Assembly: GCF_020829665.1 (NCBI RefSeq) | Contig: NZ_JAIVFT010000002.1 | Location: 434,001 to 498,000, forward strand | Length of the DNA stretch: 64,000 nucleotides | Origin: Nostoc sp. CHAB 5824 | Lineage (GTDB): Bacteria; Cyanobacteriota; Cyanobacteriia; Cyanobacteriales; Nostocaceae | Direction: 5' to 3' | In this document: positions 37,252 through 45,981 of the stretch, one piece after another | How the letters are laid out: each line of letters begins with the position of its first letter | Numbering within the stretch: the first letter of the stretch is position 1 | Translations under genes and position numbers: made by a program | Notes under the pieces: generated by a model | Databases searched by the model: none | What the model was told of the DNA's origin: nothing | What the model saw: the letters and a program-made list of their open reading frames with translations, nothing else

Positions 37252-37375
37252 TCATTAGTCATTAGTCATTAGTTCAACTGCTAATGACTAATGGCAATTA
37301 CAAAAGACAAAGGACATAGACGCGCCAGCGGCTTCCCGCAGGGTAGGACAAAGGACGAAGGACAAAAGACAAATG
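37249..37375. repeat. Repeat block between atpB and atpC
   Basis: GTCATTA heptamers, then GACAAAG heptamers, interrupted by a GC-rich repeat (GCCAGCGGCTTCCCGCAGGG, about 37324-37343), fill almost the whole gap. The block runs right up to the atpC start codon. Confidence 0.85.
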
Positions 37376-37786
37376 ACATTAACCGTTCGTGTAATTTCCC
37401 CAGACAAGACAGTATGGGATGCTCCGGCTGAAGAAGTTGTTTTGCCTAGCACCACTGGTCAACTAGGTATCCTAACTGGACACGCACCACTTCTGACCGC
37501 CTTAGATACTGGTGTAATGCGAGTCCGCGCCGCTAAAAATCAGAATTGGGAAGCGATCGCCCTTTTGGGTGGCTTTGCCGAAGTCGAAGAAAATGAAGTG
37601 ACAATTCTGGTTAACGGCGCTGAACGTGGCGACAAAATTAACCTTGATGAAGCCCGTACTGCTTACAACCAAGCAGAAGCGCGTCTGAATCAAGTTTCAG
37701 CAGATGATCGCCAAGCCCAAATTCAGGCAAATCAAGCCTTCAAACGGGCCCGCGCTCGGTTTCAAGCTGCTGGCGGTTTGGTCTAA
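37373..37786 (+). CDS. atpC: ATP synthase F1 epsilon subunit
   Basis: The 137-residue subunit starts [20 protein letters not shown], with [20 protein letters not shown] in the N-terminal beta sandwich and a C-terminal helical pair ([19 protein letters not shown]). It couples rotation to F1 and inhibits ATP hydrolysis. It follows atpB after a repeat-filled 121-bp gap, so the pair is probably still one transcript. The ribosome site region is itself repeat sequence (GGACAAAAGACAA). Confidence 0.96.
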   Translation: MTLTVRVISPDKTVWDAPAEEVVLPSTTGQLGILTGHAPLLTALDTGVMRVRAAKNQNWEAIALLGGFAEVEENEVTILVNGAERGDKINLDEARTAYNQAEARLNQVSADDRQAQIQANQAFKRARARFQAAGGLV

Positions 37787-37806
37787 TTTAACTTTATATT
37801 TCAACT

Positions 37807-37835
37807 TTGTAGGTTGGGCAATGTCCAACCTACAA
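37807..37835 (+). terminator. Hairpin downstream of atpC
   Basis: TTGTAGGTTGG (37807-37817) pairs perfectly with CCAACCTACAA (37825-37835) around a short loop. A strong T-run is missing, so termination is plausible but not certain; it may also be an interspersed hairpin. Confidence 0.5.
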
Positions 37836-37939
37836 GATATTTATTAAATTTTAAAAAAATTACACCAAGTTTAAGAAATCAAGGCTTGCCTTGGTGAAGT
37901 GTTAACTTAACTAATTAGTTGCCCAAAGGGGCACAAATT

Positions 37940-40081
37940 ATGAAAAGTTTTCAATCTTGCCTTGGTACTCGTAAACAAAATAAGGTAGCTCGTTTTGCAG
38001 CATCTATCCTAGCAACATTAGCGATCGCTGTGCCAACGTGTTCTCTACGAGACGCTACGCGCATGACGAACACTGGTAGTATTCACTCTGCCAATGCGAC
38101 TCCTGTACAAATAACTACTGTAAAAGAAGTCACTTCGGCGACTGCCCAGCTAAATCAGACCAAAGTAAATATTGCCCAGTTACAAACTAATAGGGTTCAA
38201 TATCAAGCTGCTGGAATTAATTTATTTGTACCAATACTTGTCGGCGGTTTAATTATCTTCGTCCCTCTATTCTTTGGCGGACTGGTGGTTATTGGCGAAC
38301 GTGAAGTCGGCATTGTGGTGAGGAAATTTACCCTTTCCGGGCGTGGACTCCCCGCAGGAAGTTTGATTGCACTCAACGGGGAAGCTGGCTTGCAAGCAGA
38401 TACTTTAGCTCCTGGTTGGCACTGGGGCTATTGGCCTTGGCAGTATTCTGTAAAGAAAGAATCGGTAATTGTCGTTCCCCAAGGGGAAATCGCTTTGATT
38501 GTGGCGGCAGATGGCGCATCCATCCCACCAGAGCGGATTTTGGGTAAAATTGTCAGTTGTGACAACTTCCAAGATGCTCGGAAATTCCTAACCCAAGATG
38601 GGGAAAAAGGGCGGCAAATGGGTTTTCTTACGGCTGGTACGTACCGGATTAACACCGCGCTATTTAAAGTCATCATGGCATCAAATGCCAGCGCTCATGG
38701 CATGACTCCAGAACAGTTGCGGGTATATAGTCTGGCATCTGATAAAGTTGGTATCGTCACTACCTTGGATGGTGTACCAATTTCCGCTGGTGAACTCGCA
38801 GGCCCCATAATTGACGGACACGACAACTTTCAAAATGGTCAGAAATTTATTAATGGAGGTGGACGGCGAGGTTTACAAGAACAAACCTTGCTTTCTGGTT
38901 CTTGGAACTTGAATCCTTGGTTTGTCCAGGTTGAGCAAGTGCCGATGACGGAAATTCCCATTGGGTATGTGGGCGTGGTGATTTCTTTCGTGGGTAAGGC
39001 ACATCAAGATGTCAGCGGTGCAGCTTTCACCCACGGTAACTTGGTCAATCCTGGACATAAGGGTGTATGGGTAGAACCGTTGTATCCTGGCAAGCACCCG
39101 ATTAATTCTCGGATCATGAAAATGGAACTAGTGCCAACGACCAACATTGTATTAAACTGGTCAGACCGCACAGAACGTCACAGCTATGATGCTCAACTAG
39201 CTTCCTTGACAGTGCGATCGCGTGATGGGTTTGCTTTTGATTTGGAAGTAGCACAAATTATCCATGTGGGCGCTTTAGATGCCCCAAAGGTAATTTCTCG
39301 CGTTGGTGCTATGCAAAATCTAGTAGACCATGTATTAGAACCGACTATCGGTAATTATTTCCGCAACTCAGCCCAAGACTATACTGTACTGGACTTTTTG
39401 ACTGCTCGGAGTGAGCGGCAAGCTGAGGCTGCTGAGTATATTAAAACAGCATTGCGGGCTTATGACGTGCAAGCGATCGACACCCTTATTGGTGATATTC
39501 AGCCACCAGCGTCGTTAATGCAGACACAGACAGACCGGAAAATTGCCGAAGAAGAACGCAAGACTTATGAAGTCCAGCAGATGGCGCAAACCCAACGGCA
39601 GCAGCTTGTCCGGGAAACGGCACTGGCTAATATCCAGCAAGAAATGGTGAAATCAGAGCAGAGTGTGCATATAGCCGACTTAAATGCCCAAGCCCAAATC
39701 AAGCAGGCTAACGGTGAAGCTGAGGGGACAAAACTCCGGGCAATTGCTGAGGCTGAAGGTATACGGGCCACAGGTAACGCCAAAGCTGAAACCTACCGCG
39801 CTGGTGTGGAAGCTTTGGGGCCACAAGGTTATACAGCAATGCAACTGATGCAGATTATAGGCGATCGCAATGTCCGCTTGATTCCAGATGTCTTAGTTGG
39901 CAATAACGGCAGCAATAATGGCTTGGTGGATGGGCTACTATCGATGATTTTATGGAATCAAACTGGTAAAGGTGAATTGACACCAACACCTTTGCATCCA
40001 CAACCAGTAGTTACCAAAGCACAACCAACTCCAGAAAACGGTCATCCACCTATAGTTGTGAATTTTCCTGTAGATAAGTAA
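37940..40081 (+). CDS. Flotillin-like SPFH domain protein
   Basis: From the ATG at 37940 (MKSFQSCLGTRKQNKVARF, AAAGGGG upstream) the protein is 713 residues. A TTG at 37919 is an alternative. A hydrophobic segment near residues 10-30 and a clear transmembrane stretch (LFVPILVGGLIIFVPLFFGG, about 95-115) come before a large SPFH domain. A long coiled coil rich in Ala/Glu/Gln (about 535-625) and a Pro-rich tail follow. Flotillins organise membrane microdomains. Residues ~33-42 (CSLRDATRMT) are translated from the interspersed sequence TCTCTACGAGACGCTACGCG. Confidence 0.82.
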   Translation: MKSFQSCLGTRKQNKVARFAASILATLAIAVPTCSLRDATRMTNTGSIHSANATPVQITTVKEVTSATAQLNQTKVNIAQLQTNRVQYQAAGINLFVPILVGGLIIFVPLFFGGLVVIGEREVGIVVRKFTLSGRGLPAGSLIALNGEAGLQADTLAPGWHWGYWPWQYSVKKESVIVVPQGEIALIVAADGASIPPERILGKIVSCDNFQDARKFLTQDGEKGRQMGFLTAGTYRINTALFKVIMASNASAHGMTPEQLRVYSLASDKVGIVTTLDGVPISAGELAGPIIDGHDNFQNGQKFINGGGRRGLQEQTLLSGSWNLNPWFVQVEQVPMTEIPIGYVGVVISFVGKAHQDVSGAAFTHGNLVNPGHKGVWVEPLYPGKHPINSRIMKMELVPTTNIVLNWSDRTERHSYDAQLASLTVRSRDGFAFDLEVAQIIHVGALDAPKVISRVGAMQNLVDHVLEPTIGNYFRNSAQDYTVLDFLTARSERQAEAAEYIKTALRAYDVQAIDTLIGDIQPPASLMQTQTDRKIAEEERKTYEVQQMAQTQRQQLVRETALANIQQEMVKSEQSVHIADLNAQAQIKQANGEAEGTKLRAIAEAEGIRATGNAKAETYRAGVEALGPQGYTAMQLMQIIGDRNVRLIPDVLVGNNGSNNGLVDGLLSMILWNQTGKGELTPTPLHPQPVVTKAQPTPENGHPPIVVNFPVDK

Positions 40082-40098
40082 CTTCAGGAACATGAGGT

Positions 40099-40122
40099 AG
40101 GGGCATAACAATGTTATGCCCT
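40099..40122 (+). terminator. Hairpin between the flotillin-like gene and the kinase gene
   Basis: GGGGCATAAC (from 40100) pairs with GTTATGCCC (40113-40121) around AAT. No T-run follows; it may be a terminator remnant or an interspersed repeat. Confidence 0.4.
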
Positions 40123-40159
40123 GACAAAAAACAAACGGCTATATATTAATTGTGGGATT

Positions 40160-42028
40160 TTGCTTTTACAACAACGTTATCGTTTAATGAAGCAGATTGG
40201 TAAAGGGGGATTCTGTAAAACCTTCGTCGCTGTAGATGAGGGTGAATTTCCTCCAGTTTCTTGCATCGTTCAAGAATTATCGCTGGGATACGAAACATTT
40301 AAAAATTCTCAGCAAAAGGCGCAAAAACTAGAAGAATTAGGAAAGCATCCGCAAATTCCTGCTTTATTAACTTATTTTCAGCAGAACGGGCATTTTTATT
40401 TTGTGCAGGAGTTTATTGCAGGCACTAATTTAGCTCAGGTGGTTGAGGAAGAAGGTGCTTTTAATGAAACTCAGATTTGGCAACTGTTAGAGGATTTGTT
40501 GCCAGTTTTTCAGTTTATTAGCGATCGCAACATCATTCACCGCGATATTAAACCCCAAAATATCATCCGTAAATCCCCAATTACCAAGAAGGGGGATTTA
40601 GTCATAGTCGATTTTACCACTGCGAAAATCATCACAGAAATTGATCTGCTAACATCTGAAACCAGTATCGGCAGTGCAGAATATGCTGCACCAGAACAAG
40701 CGAAGGGAAAAGCGGTTTTTGCTAGTGATTTATATAGCTTGGGTGTAACTTGTATTTACTTACTTACCCAGATTGCTCCCTTTGATTTATTTGATATTGC
40801 TAATAATTGTTGGGTTTGGCGAGATTATCTTACTAGTAGGATAAGCGATCGCTTGGCGCAAATCCTCGACAAGCTGCTGCAAAATGCTGTTAACCGCCGC
40901 TTTCAATCTGCTGACGAAGTTATGCAAGCAATGGGTATGGAATCTAAAACTCAAAATTTTAAATTACCAAATCCTCCTTGGCAATGCTTGCATACCCTAA
41001 CTGGGCATTCTGGGAGATTAAGTAGTGTGAATGCCCTTGCCATCAGTCCTGATAGTCACACTTTAGCCAGTGCTAGTGATGACAAAAACATCAAATTGTG
41101 GAATTTAAATACCAAAAAAGTCCTAGCTAACTTATCAGGACATTCCCAAGCTGTAAAATCAGTAACCTTCAGTCCTGATGGTCAAATTCTGGCAACTGCT
41201 AGCGATGATAAAACTATCAAATTGTGGCAAGTTGAAACATTAGAGGAAATCTGCACTCTCTTGGGACACTCACACGCTGTAAAATCAGTTGCTTTTAGTC
41301 CAGATGGGGAGATTCTTGCTAGTGGTAGCTGGGATAAGACAATCAAACTTTGGGATATAAATACTGGCACAGAAATTTGCACGATAACTGGACACCAATT
41401 ACAGGTAAATTCAGTGGCATTTAGTCCCCAAGGACAGCTTTTAGCCAGCGCTAGTTATGACAGAACAATTCGCCTGTGGCAGATACCTGCATTAGGAAGA
41501 GGCAGGGGAGTAGGGAGCAGGGAGCAGGGGGATATGAATAGTGCTGAGTTAAAAGACCACTCACAAGGGGCAGAGGACATTTCCCCTTTCCCCCTGCCCC
41601 CTGCCCCCATGCCTCTTGTTCAAAACCGCCCATGCTATAGCTTGTTAGCCACCCTTTCGGGTCATGCATGGGCGGTTTTGACAGTCGCTTTTAGTCCTGA
41701 TGGTCAAATTTTGGCGACGGGTAGTGATGATAACACTATTAAATTGTGGGAGGTAAACACTGGTCAGCTAATTTGCACACTTGTAGGCCATTCTTGGTCT
41801 GTGGTGGCTGTGGCTTTTACTGCCGATGGCGAAACGCTCCTAAGTGCAAGTTGCGACAAAACAGTTAAACTTTGGAGGGTAAGCACAGCAGAAGAGATCG
41901 TTACTCTCTCTGGTCATGTAGACTCAGTATCTGCTGTTGCTGTGAGCAAAGTTACACAATTAATTGCAAGTGGCAGCAGGGACAAGACTATCAAACTGTG
42001 GCAGCTTGTAGAACAGCACAATAGCTAA
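40160..42028 (+). CDS. Serine/threonine kinase-like protein with seven WD40 repeats
   Basis: The 622-residue protein has an N-terminal protein-kinase domain (about 7-265) and a C-terminal beta-propeller of seven WD40 repeats, each ending in (D/S)-x-(T/N)IKLW-type blades. The kinase part has the Gly loop GKGGFCKTF, HRDIKPQN (catalytic Asp129) and APE (AAPEQAKG). The VAIK lysine position is Gln38 (CIVQEL) and DFG is DFT (Asp151). A repeat-derived insertion lies between blades 4 and 5 (about residues 448-490; Gly/Arg then Pro-rich). The start is TTG with no strong ribosome site. Such proteins are usually cytoplasmic scaffolds or signalling kinases. Confidence 0.85.
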   Translation: MLLQQRYRLMKQIGKGGFCKTFVAVDEGEFPPVSCIVQELSLGYETFKNSQQKAQKLEELGKHPQIPALLTYFQQNGHFYFVQEFIAGTNLAQVVEEEGAFNETQIWQLLEDLLPVFQFISDRNIIHRDIKPQNIIRKSPITKKGDLVIVDFTTAKIITEIDLLTSETSIGSAEYAAPEQAKGKAVFASDLYSLGVTCIYLLTQIAPFDLFDIANNCWVWRDYLTSRISDRLAQILDKLLQNAVNRRFQSADEVMQAMGMESKTQNFKLPNPPWQCLHTLTGHSGRLSSVNALAISPDSHTLASASDDKNIKLWNLNTKKVLANLSGHSQAVKSVTFSPDGQILATASDDKTIKLWQVETLEEICTLLGHSHAVKSVAFSPDGEILASGSWDKTIKLWDINTGTEICTITGHQLQVNSVAFSPQGQLLASASYDRTIRLWQIPALGRGRGVGSREQGDMNSAELKDHSQGAEDISPFPLPPAPMPLVQNRPCYSLLATLSGHAWAVLTVAFSPDGQILATGSDDNTIKLWEVNTGQLICTLVGHSWSVVAVAFTADGETLLSASCDKTVKLWRVSTAEEIVTLSGHVDSVSAVAVSKVTQLIASGSRDKTIKLWQLVEQHNS

Positions 42029-42038
42029 TTTTGTAATA

Positions 42039-42338
42039 TCAAGCGCTACCTGTAAAGGCAACTTCTGGAAATTTCAATTGAGCTTCTGCCATTGGACGGT
42101 TTCTGCCTTCCTCTTGCCAGTAGTTAATCACTTCTGTTGCTTTATTAAGCAACTCAACACGGTCTAGATCAGTAATCCAATGTTTGGATTCTAATTCCTT
42201 TTTTAACTCTTCCCAGGCATCATTTCTGGGCCAAAAAAAGTACTTAGTCAAAGGACTGGTGCCTTTGCCTACAATTTGATCGACTGCTAGAGCAACGTTT
42301 TCGTCTAACCACAAAATTTTCAAAATAAACTTGGTCAA
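42039..42338 (-). CDS. Plastid/cyanobacterial ribosomal protein PSRP-3 (Ycf65-like)
   Basis: The 99-residue protein ([21 protein letters not shown], then [20 protein letters not shown] and [20 protein letters not shown]) matches the Ycf65/PSRP-3 family, a small-subunit ribosomal protein found in cyanobacteria and plastids. Length is typical. It is convergent with the kinase-WD40 gene, with 10 bp between their stops. Confidence 0.93.
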   Translation of the reverse strand: MTKFILKILWLDENVALAVDQIVGKGTSPLTKYFFWPRNDAWEELKKELESKHWITDLDRVELLNKATEVINYWQEEGRNRPMAEAQLKFPEVAFTGSA

Positions 42339-42468
42339 TCACACCTCCGGGAATTTCCGGGCATTACTTAACTAGGATAGCGATCGCTTATTTTAACGCA
42401 ATACCCTATCAAATGACCAAACAGTGATTGAATTGGACTAGCATAAAGTGTAGTCGGCGCTAAAAGAG

Positions 42469-42945
42469 ATGCATATGACTGCCCAACTGCCTCAATCTCA
42501 AACAACATCTGGTTCAGATTTGTATGAGCAAGACTTTTACCTGTGGATTCAAACCACAGCAGAATTGCTCAAACAAGGTCGGCTCACAGAACTGGATTTA
42601 AAGAATTTGATTGATGAAATTGAAACAATGGGCAGGAGTGAAAAGAAAGCACTGAGAAGCAATTTAGAAGTGGTGCTAATGCACCTATTGAAGTATAAAT
42701 ATCAAGCTGATAAGCGCTCTGGTAGTTGGCGAGCAACAATTCGTGAGCATCGCAAACGCATTAGACAAGCTCTAGAAGAAAGTCTTAGCCTCAAACCCTA
42801 TTTTGATGAGGTTTTTGGGCTATGTTATGACGATGCTAGACTCTTAGCTGCTGATGAAACTGAATTGCATTTGGCTACCTTCCCCGAAGAATCTCCCTTC
42901 ATGCCAGAGCAAGCCCTTGACCCCAATTTTTTACCTGAGTCATAA
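42469..42945 (+). CDS. DUF29 family protein, copy 1
   Basis: The 158-residue helical protein has SDLYEQDFYLWIQTTAELLK, DLKNLIDEIETMGRSEKKAL and LMHLLKYKYQADKRSGSWRATI, the signature of cyanobacterial DUF29. No function is established; some are thought to be linked to toxin-antitoxin or mobile loci. The ATG two codons inside (MTAQLPQ) is an equally possible start. A second copy follows 55 bp later. Confidence 0.87.
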   Translation: MHMTAQLPQSQTTSGSDLYEQDFYLWIQTTAELLKQGRLTELDLKNLIDEIETMGRSEKKALRSNLEVVLMHLLKYKYQADKRSGSWRATIREHRKRIRQALEESLSLKPYFDEVFGLCYDDARLLAADETELHLATFPEESPFMPEQALDPNFLPES

Positions 42946-43000
42946 TCACACCCTGATTTAGAAGATTTTGCTGTTAATTTTGAATTCGGAGCGAAGCGAC

Positions 43001-43471
43001 GTGACTGCCCAACTGCCCCAATCTCAAACAACATCTGGTTCAGATTTGTACGAGCAAGATTTTTACCTGTGGATTCAAACCACGGCAGAACTGCTCAAGC
43101 AAAAGAATTTCACACAACTGGACTTAGACAACCTGATTGAAGAAATTGAAACGATGGGCAGAAGTGAGAAGCGGGCATTGGAGAGCAATCTGGAAGTGTT
43201 GTTGATGCATCTGCTCAAATATCAAATTCAAACTGAAAGGCGCTTAAAAAGTTGGCAGTACACAATTTTGGAACACCGCAGACGAGTCCAAAAGGTACTC
43301 AAGGAAAGTCCCAGTTTGAAGCCTCACTTTGATCAGGTTTTCGATGAAAGCTATCAAGCCGCTAGACGACTGGCTGTCATTGAAACTGGATTAGCCATCG
43401 CTACTTTCCCCGAACAATCTTCATTCACGCCAGAGCAAGCCCTCGACCCCGATTTTTTACCTGAGCCATGA
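43001..43471 (+). CDS. DUF29 family protein, copy 2
   Basis: I start at GTG 43001 (MTAQLPQSQTTSGSDLYEQD) because the first ~30 residues then match copy 1 exactly in start and sequence; GGAG lies about 10 bases upstream. The 156-residue protein is a clear tandem duplicate of the preceding gene, most alike at the N terminus and diverged in the second half (QTERRLKSWQYTILEHRRRV). The function is unknown. Confidence 0.87.
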   Translation: MTAQLPQSQTTSGSDLYEQDFYLWIQTTAELLKQKNFTQLDLDNLIEEIETMGRSEKRALESNLEVLLMHLLKYQIQTERRLKSWQYTILEHRRRVQKVLKESPSLKPHFDQVFDESYQAARRLAVIETGLAIATFPEQSSFTPEQALDPDFLPEP

Positions 43472-43511
43472 GCGCATTATGATGATGTAAAACTCTTTTG
43501 CTTCCTATTCC

Positions 43512-44327
43512 ATGACTCAAAAAACTTCTGTAACAGCGATTGTTGTTTTCGATATTGATGGCGTTGTGCGCGATGTTAGCGGTTCCTATCGCCGAGCGAT
43601 CGCAGATACTGTAGAACATTTTACTACCCAAGCATATCGTCCAACCCCACTAGATATTGACCAACTAAAATCTGAAGGTGTGTGGAATAACGATTGGGAA
43701 GCATCGCAGGAATTAATTTACCGCTACTTTGAAACCAAACAACAGATCCGCGAGCAACTGCAACTAGATTACAATGCGATCGTTGCTTTTTTTCAATCCC
43801 GCTACCGAGGCCCAGACCCCACCAATTTGACGGGGTATATCTGTAATGAACCCTTATTATTACAACCTAGCTATTTAGAGCAACTTACCCAAGCGAGGAT
43901 TGCTTGGGGATTTTTTAGCGGTGCAACTCGTGCTTCTGCTAACTATGTATTAGAAAAACGCCTGGGCTTAGAATCTCCAGTGTTGATTGCGATGGAAGAT
44001 GCGCCAGGTAAACCTGACCCCACTGGACTTTTCGCCACAGTTCGTAAATTAGAAAATGGAATTGAGCAAACATCAGCGATCGTATACGTAGGAGATACTG
44101 TAGCAGATATGTATACTGTAGAGAAAGCGCGGGGTCTAGATTCATCTCGCACTTGGCTTGGTGTAGGTGTTTTACCACCCCATGTGCAAGAAACAGCAGC
44201 CCGTAGTGATGCATATAGTGAGACACTCATAGCAGCAGGAGCAGCAGTAGTTTTGCGTAATGTGCAGGAATTAACCCCAAGGCAGATTCAAGAATTGGTA
44301 ACTTCATCTGCCCGAACTGTGTTCTAA
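43512..44327 (+). CDS. HAD-superfamily phosphatase (TIGR01548-type)
   Basis: The 271-residue protein has VVFDIDGVVRDVSGSY (HAD motif I, two Asp), a large helical cap, WGFFSGATRAS (motif II), MEDAPGKPDPTGL (motif III Lys) and IVYVGDTVADM (motif IV). This is a complete HAD phosphatase set. The cap and NDWEASQEL match the cyanobacterial TIGR01548 group; the substrate is unknown. It follows the DUF29 pair on the same strand with a 40-bp gap. Confidence 0.88.
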   Translation: MTQKTSVTAIVVFDIDGVVRDVSGSYRRAIADTVEHFTTQAYRPTPLDIDQLKSEGVWNNDWEASQELIYRYFETKQQIREQLQLDYNAIVAFFQSRYRGPDPTNLTGYICNEPLLLQPSYLEQLTQARIAWGFFSGATRASANYVLEKRLGLESPVLIAMEDAPGKPDPTGLFATVRKLENGIEQTSAIVYVGDTVADMYTVEKARGLDSSRTWLGVGVLPPHVQETAARSDAYSETLIAAGAAVVLRNVQELTPRQIQELVTSSARTVF

Positions 44328-44356
44328 GATAAATCAAGCTATGCGTGAATGACTAG

Positions 44357-44487
44357 CTGATAAGCTGTCGCGCATTTAACTTGCACATCTTTTCGTGTTG
44401 GCAGTTGACTGTTGACTGTTGACAGTTAACCGTCAGCGGTCAACGAACTTAGGAAGTGACTGTGTAATTTCAAAGCGTAATAGCTTA
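44357..44487. repeat. MITE-like repeat element, copy 2 (inverted relative to copy 1)
   Basis: This 131-bp element is the reverse complement of 10081-10201 with near identity, including GGTCAACGAACTTAGGAAGT. It has one additional heptamer (GACTGTT) and a two-base insertion. Ends are CTGATAAGCTGTCGCGCATT and GCGTAATAGCTTA. It sits 36 bp before the P450 start and could affect its promoter. Confidence 0.75.
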
Positions 44488-44522
44488 ACAATCTTGCTCC
44501 AATTATTGGGAGATTAATAAAA

Positions 44523-45911
44523 ATGTCTGCACTTAAACTGCCTAACGGCCCCCAAACTCACCCTTGGGTACAGACGTATCAGTGGCTTACTAATCCCTTA
44601 GAATACATGGAAGCGTGTGCTAAACGCTATGGTGATATGTTCACCCTCCGAATCGGCCCAACTTTTACTCCTCAAGTCTTCATTAGTAATCCTCAAGCGA
44701 TTGGGCAGATTTTTACCACAGACCCAAAACAGTTAGATTCTGGTGCAGCAGCAGGTTCAGGAGCGCCTTTATTGGGGCCAAATTCTCTACTATCCTTAGA
44801 AGGAAAACCTCACCAACGCCAGCGTAAACTGTTGACGCCTCCTCTACATGGGGAAAGAATGCAGGCTTATGGTGATTTAATCACCGAGATCACCAAGCAA
44901 GTAACTAGCCACTGGCCAGTTGGGGAGACCTTTACAGTCTTGTCATCTATGCAAGAAATCTCCTTTCAGGTAATTTTAAAGGCTGTATTTGGTCTAGAGG
45001 AAGGACTTCGTTATGAAAAACTCAAAGAAATCCTGATTGCTATCCTGAATCCAAAAAGACCTATTTTGCGGGCAATGCTGCTCCTGTTCCCATTATTACG
45101 GCAGGATTTAGGGCCTCGCAGTCCTTGGGGAAGTTATCTACGTTTGCGGCAGGAAATGGATGATCTCATCTATGCTGAAATTCAAGAGAGGCGATCGCTT
45201 GCCGACCAGTCTCGAAGTGATATTCTGTCTTTGATGATGGCGGCTCGTGATGAAGTCGGTGAGCCGATGACAGACTTGGAATTACGTGATGAGTTGATGA
45301 CTTTGTTGGTTGCAGGTCATGAAACTACGGCTAGTTCTTTGGCATGGGCTTTGTACTGGATTCATCATCAGCCTGAGGTACGTGAAAAACTGGTGCAAGA
45401 ACTGGATAACCTGGGTGACAACAAAGACCCAAACATCATTTTCCGATTGCCCTATTTGAATGCGGTTTGTTCGGAAACAATGCGCCTCTATCCAGTGGCG
45501 ATGTTGGGACTAAATCGATTGGTTAAATCACCATTAGAAATTGTAGGCTACAAATTTGACCCTGGTACTATATTGGTTCCTTGTATTTATTTGAGCCATC
45601 ATCGAGAAGATTTATACCCCAATTCAAAGCAGTTTAAGCCAGATCGGTTTCTAGAACGGCAATTTACTCCAGCTGAATATTTGCCTTTTGGTGGTGGGAA
45701 TCGTCGCTGTATTGGCATGGCATTTGCCCTGTTTGAAATGAAACTGGTATTGGCAACTATACTATCTAGTTGGCAAATGAAACTAGCTGATACAAAACTA
45801 GTACTGCCAGTTCGGAAAAGCTTCCTGTTAGCACCAGGCGGTGGTGTACCAATGGTGGTAACTGGAAAGCGTCAGCATAATCAGCGACTCAGAAAGACTA
45901 GTTTTGTTTAG
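44523..45911 (+). CDS. Cytochrome P450, CYP110-like
   Basis: The 462-residue monooxygenase has the I-helix motif AGHETTAS (about residues 264-271), the ExxR motif ETMR, and the heme-binding loop FGGGNRRCIG with the axial Cys near residue 396. The N terminus is not a membrane anchor, so it is likely soluble. Overall sequence and NPLEYMEACAKRYGDMFTLR resemble CYP110, a cyanobacterial family that can hydroxylate fatty acids or terpenes. A MITE-like element lies immediately upstream. The convergent neighbour is the FkbH fusion gene. Confidence 0.9.
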   Translation: MSALKLPNGPQTHPWVQTYQWLTNPLEYMEACAKRYGDMFTLRIGPTFTPQVFISNPQAIGQIFTTDPKQLDSGAAAGSGAPLLGPNSLLSLEGKPHQRQRKLLTPPLHGERMQAYGDLITEITKQVTSHWPVGETFTVLSSMQEISFQVILKAVFGLEEGLRYEKLKEILIAILNPKRPILRAMLLLFPLLRQDLGPRSPWGSYLRLRQEMDDLIYAEIQERRSLADQSRSDILSLMMAARDEVGEPMTDLELRDELMTLLVAGHETTASSLAWALYWIHHQPEVREKLVQELDNLGDNKDPNIIFRLPYLNAVCSETMRLYPVAMLGLNRLVKSPLEIVGYKFDPGTILVPCIYLSHHREDLYPNSKQFKPDRFLERQFTPAEYLPFGGGNRRCIGMAFALFEMKLVLATILSSWQMKLADTKLVLPVRKSFLLAPGGGVPMVVTGKRQHNQRLRKTSFV

Positions 45912-45981
45912 AAAGTTTGAGAATGCGATTGCATTTCTGGAGGCGTTAACATAACATTTACCTCCAGAGCAAATCCTGAAA

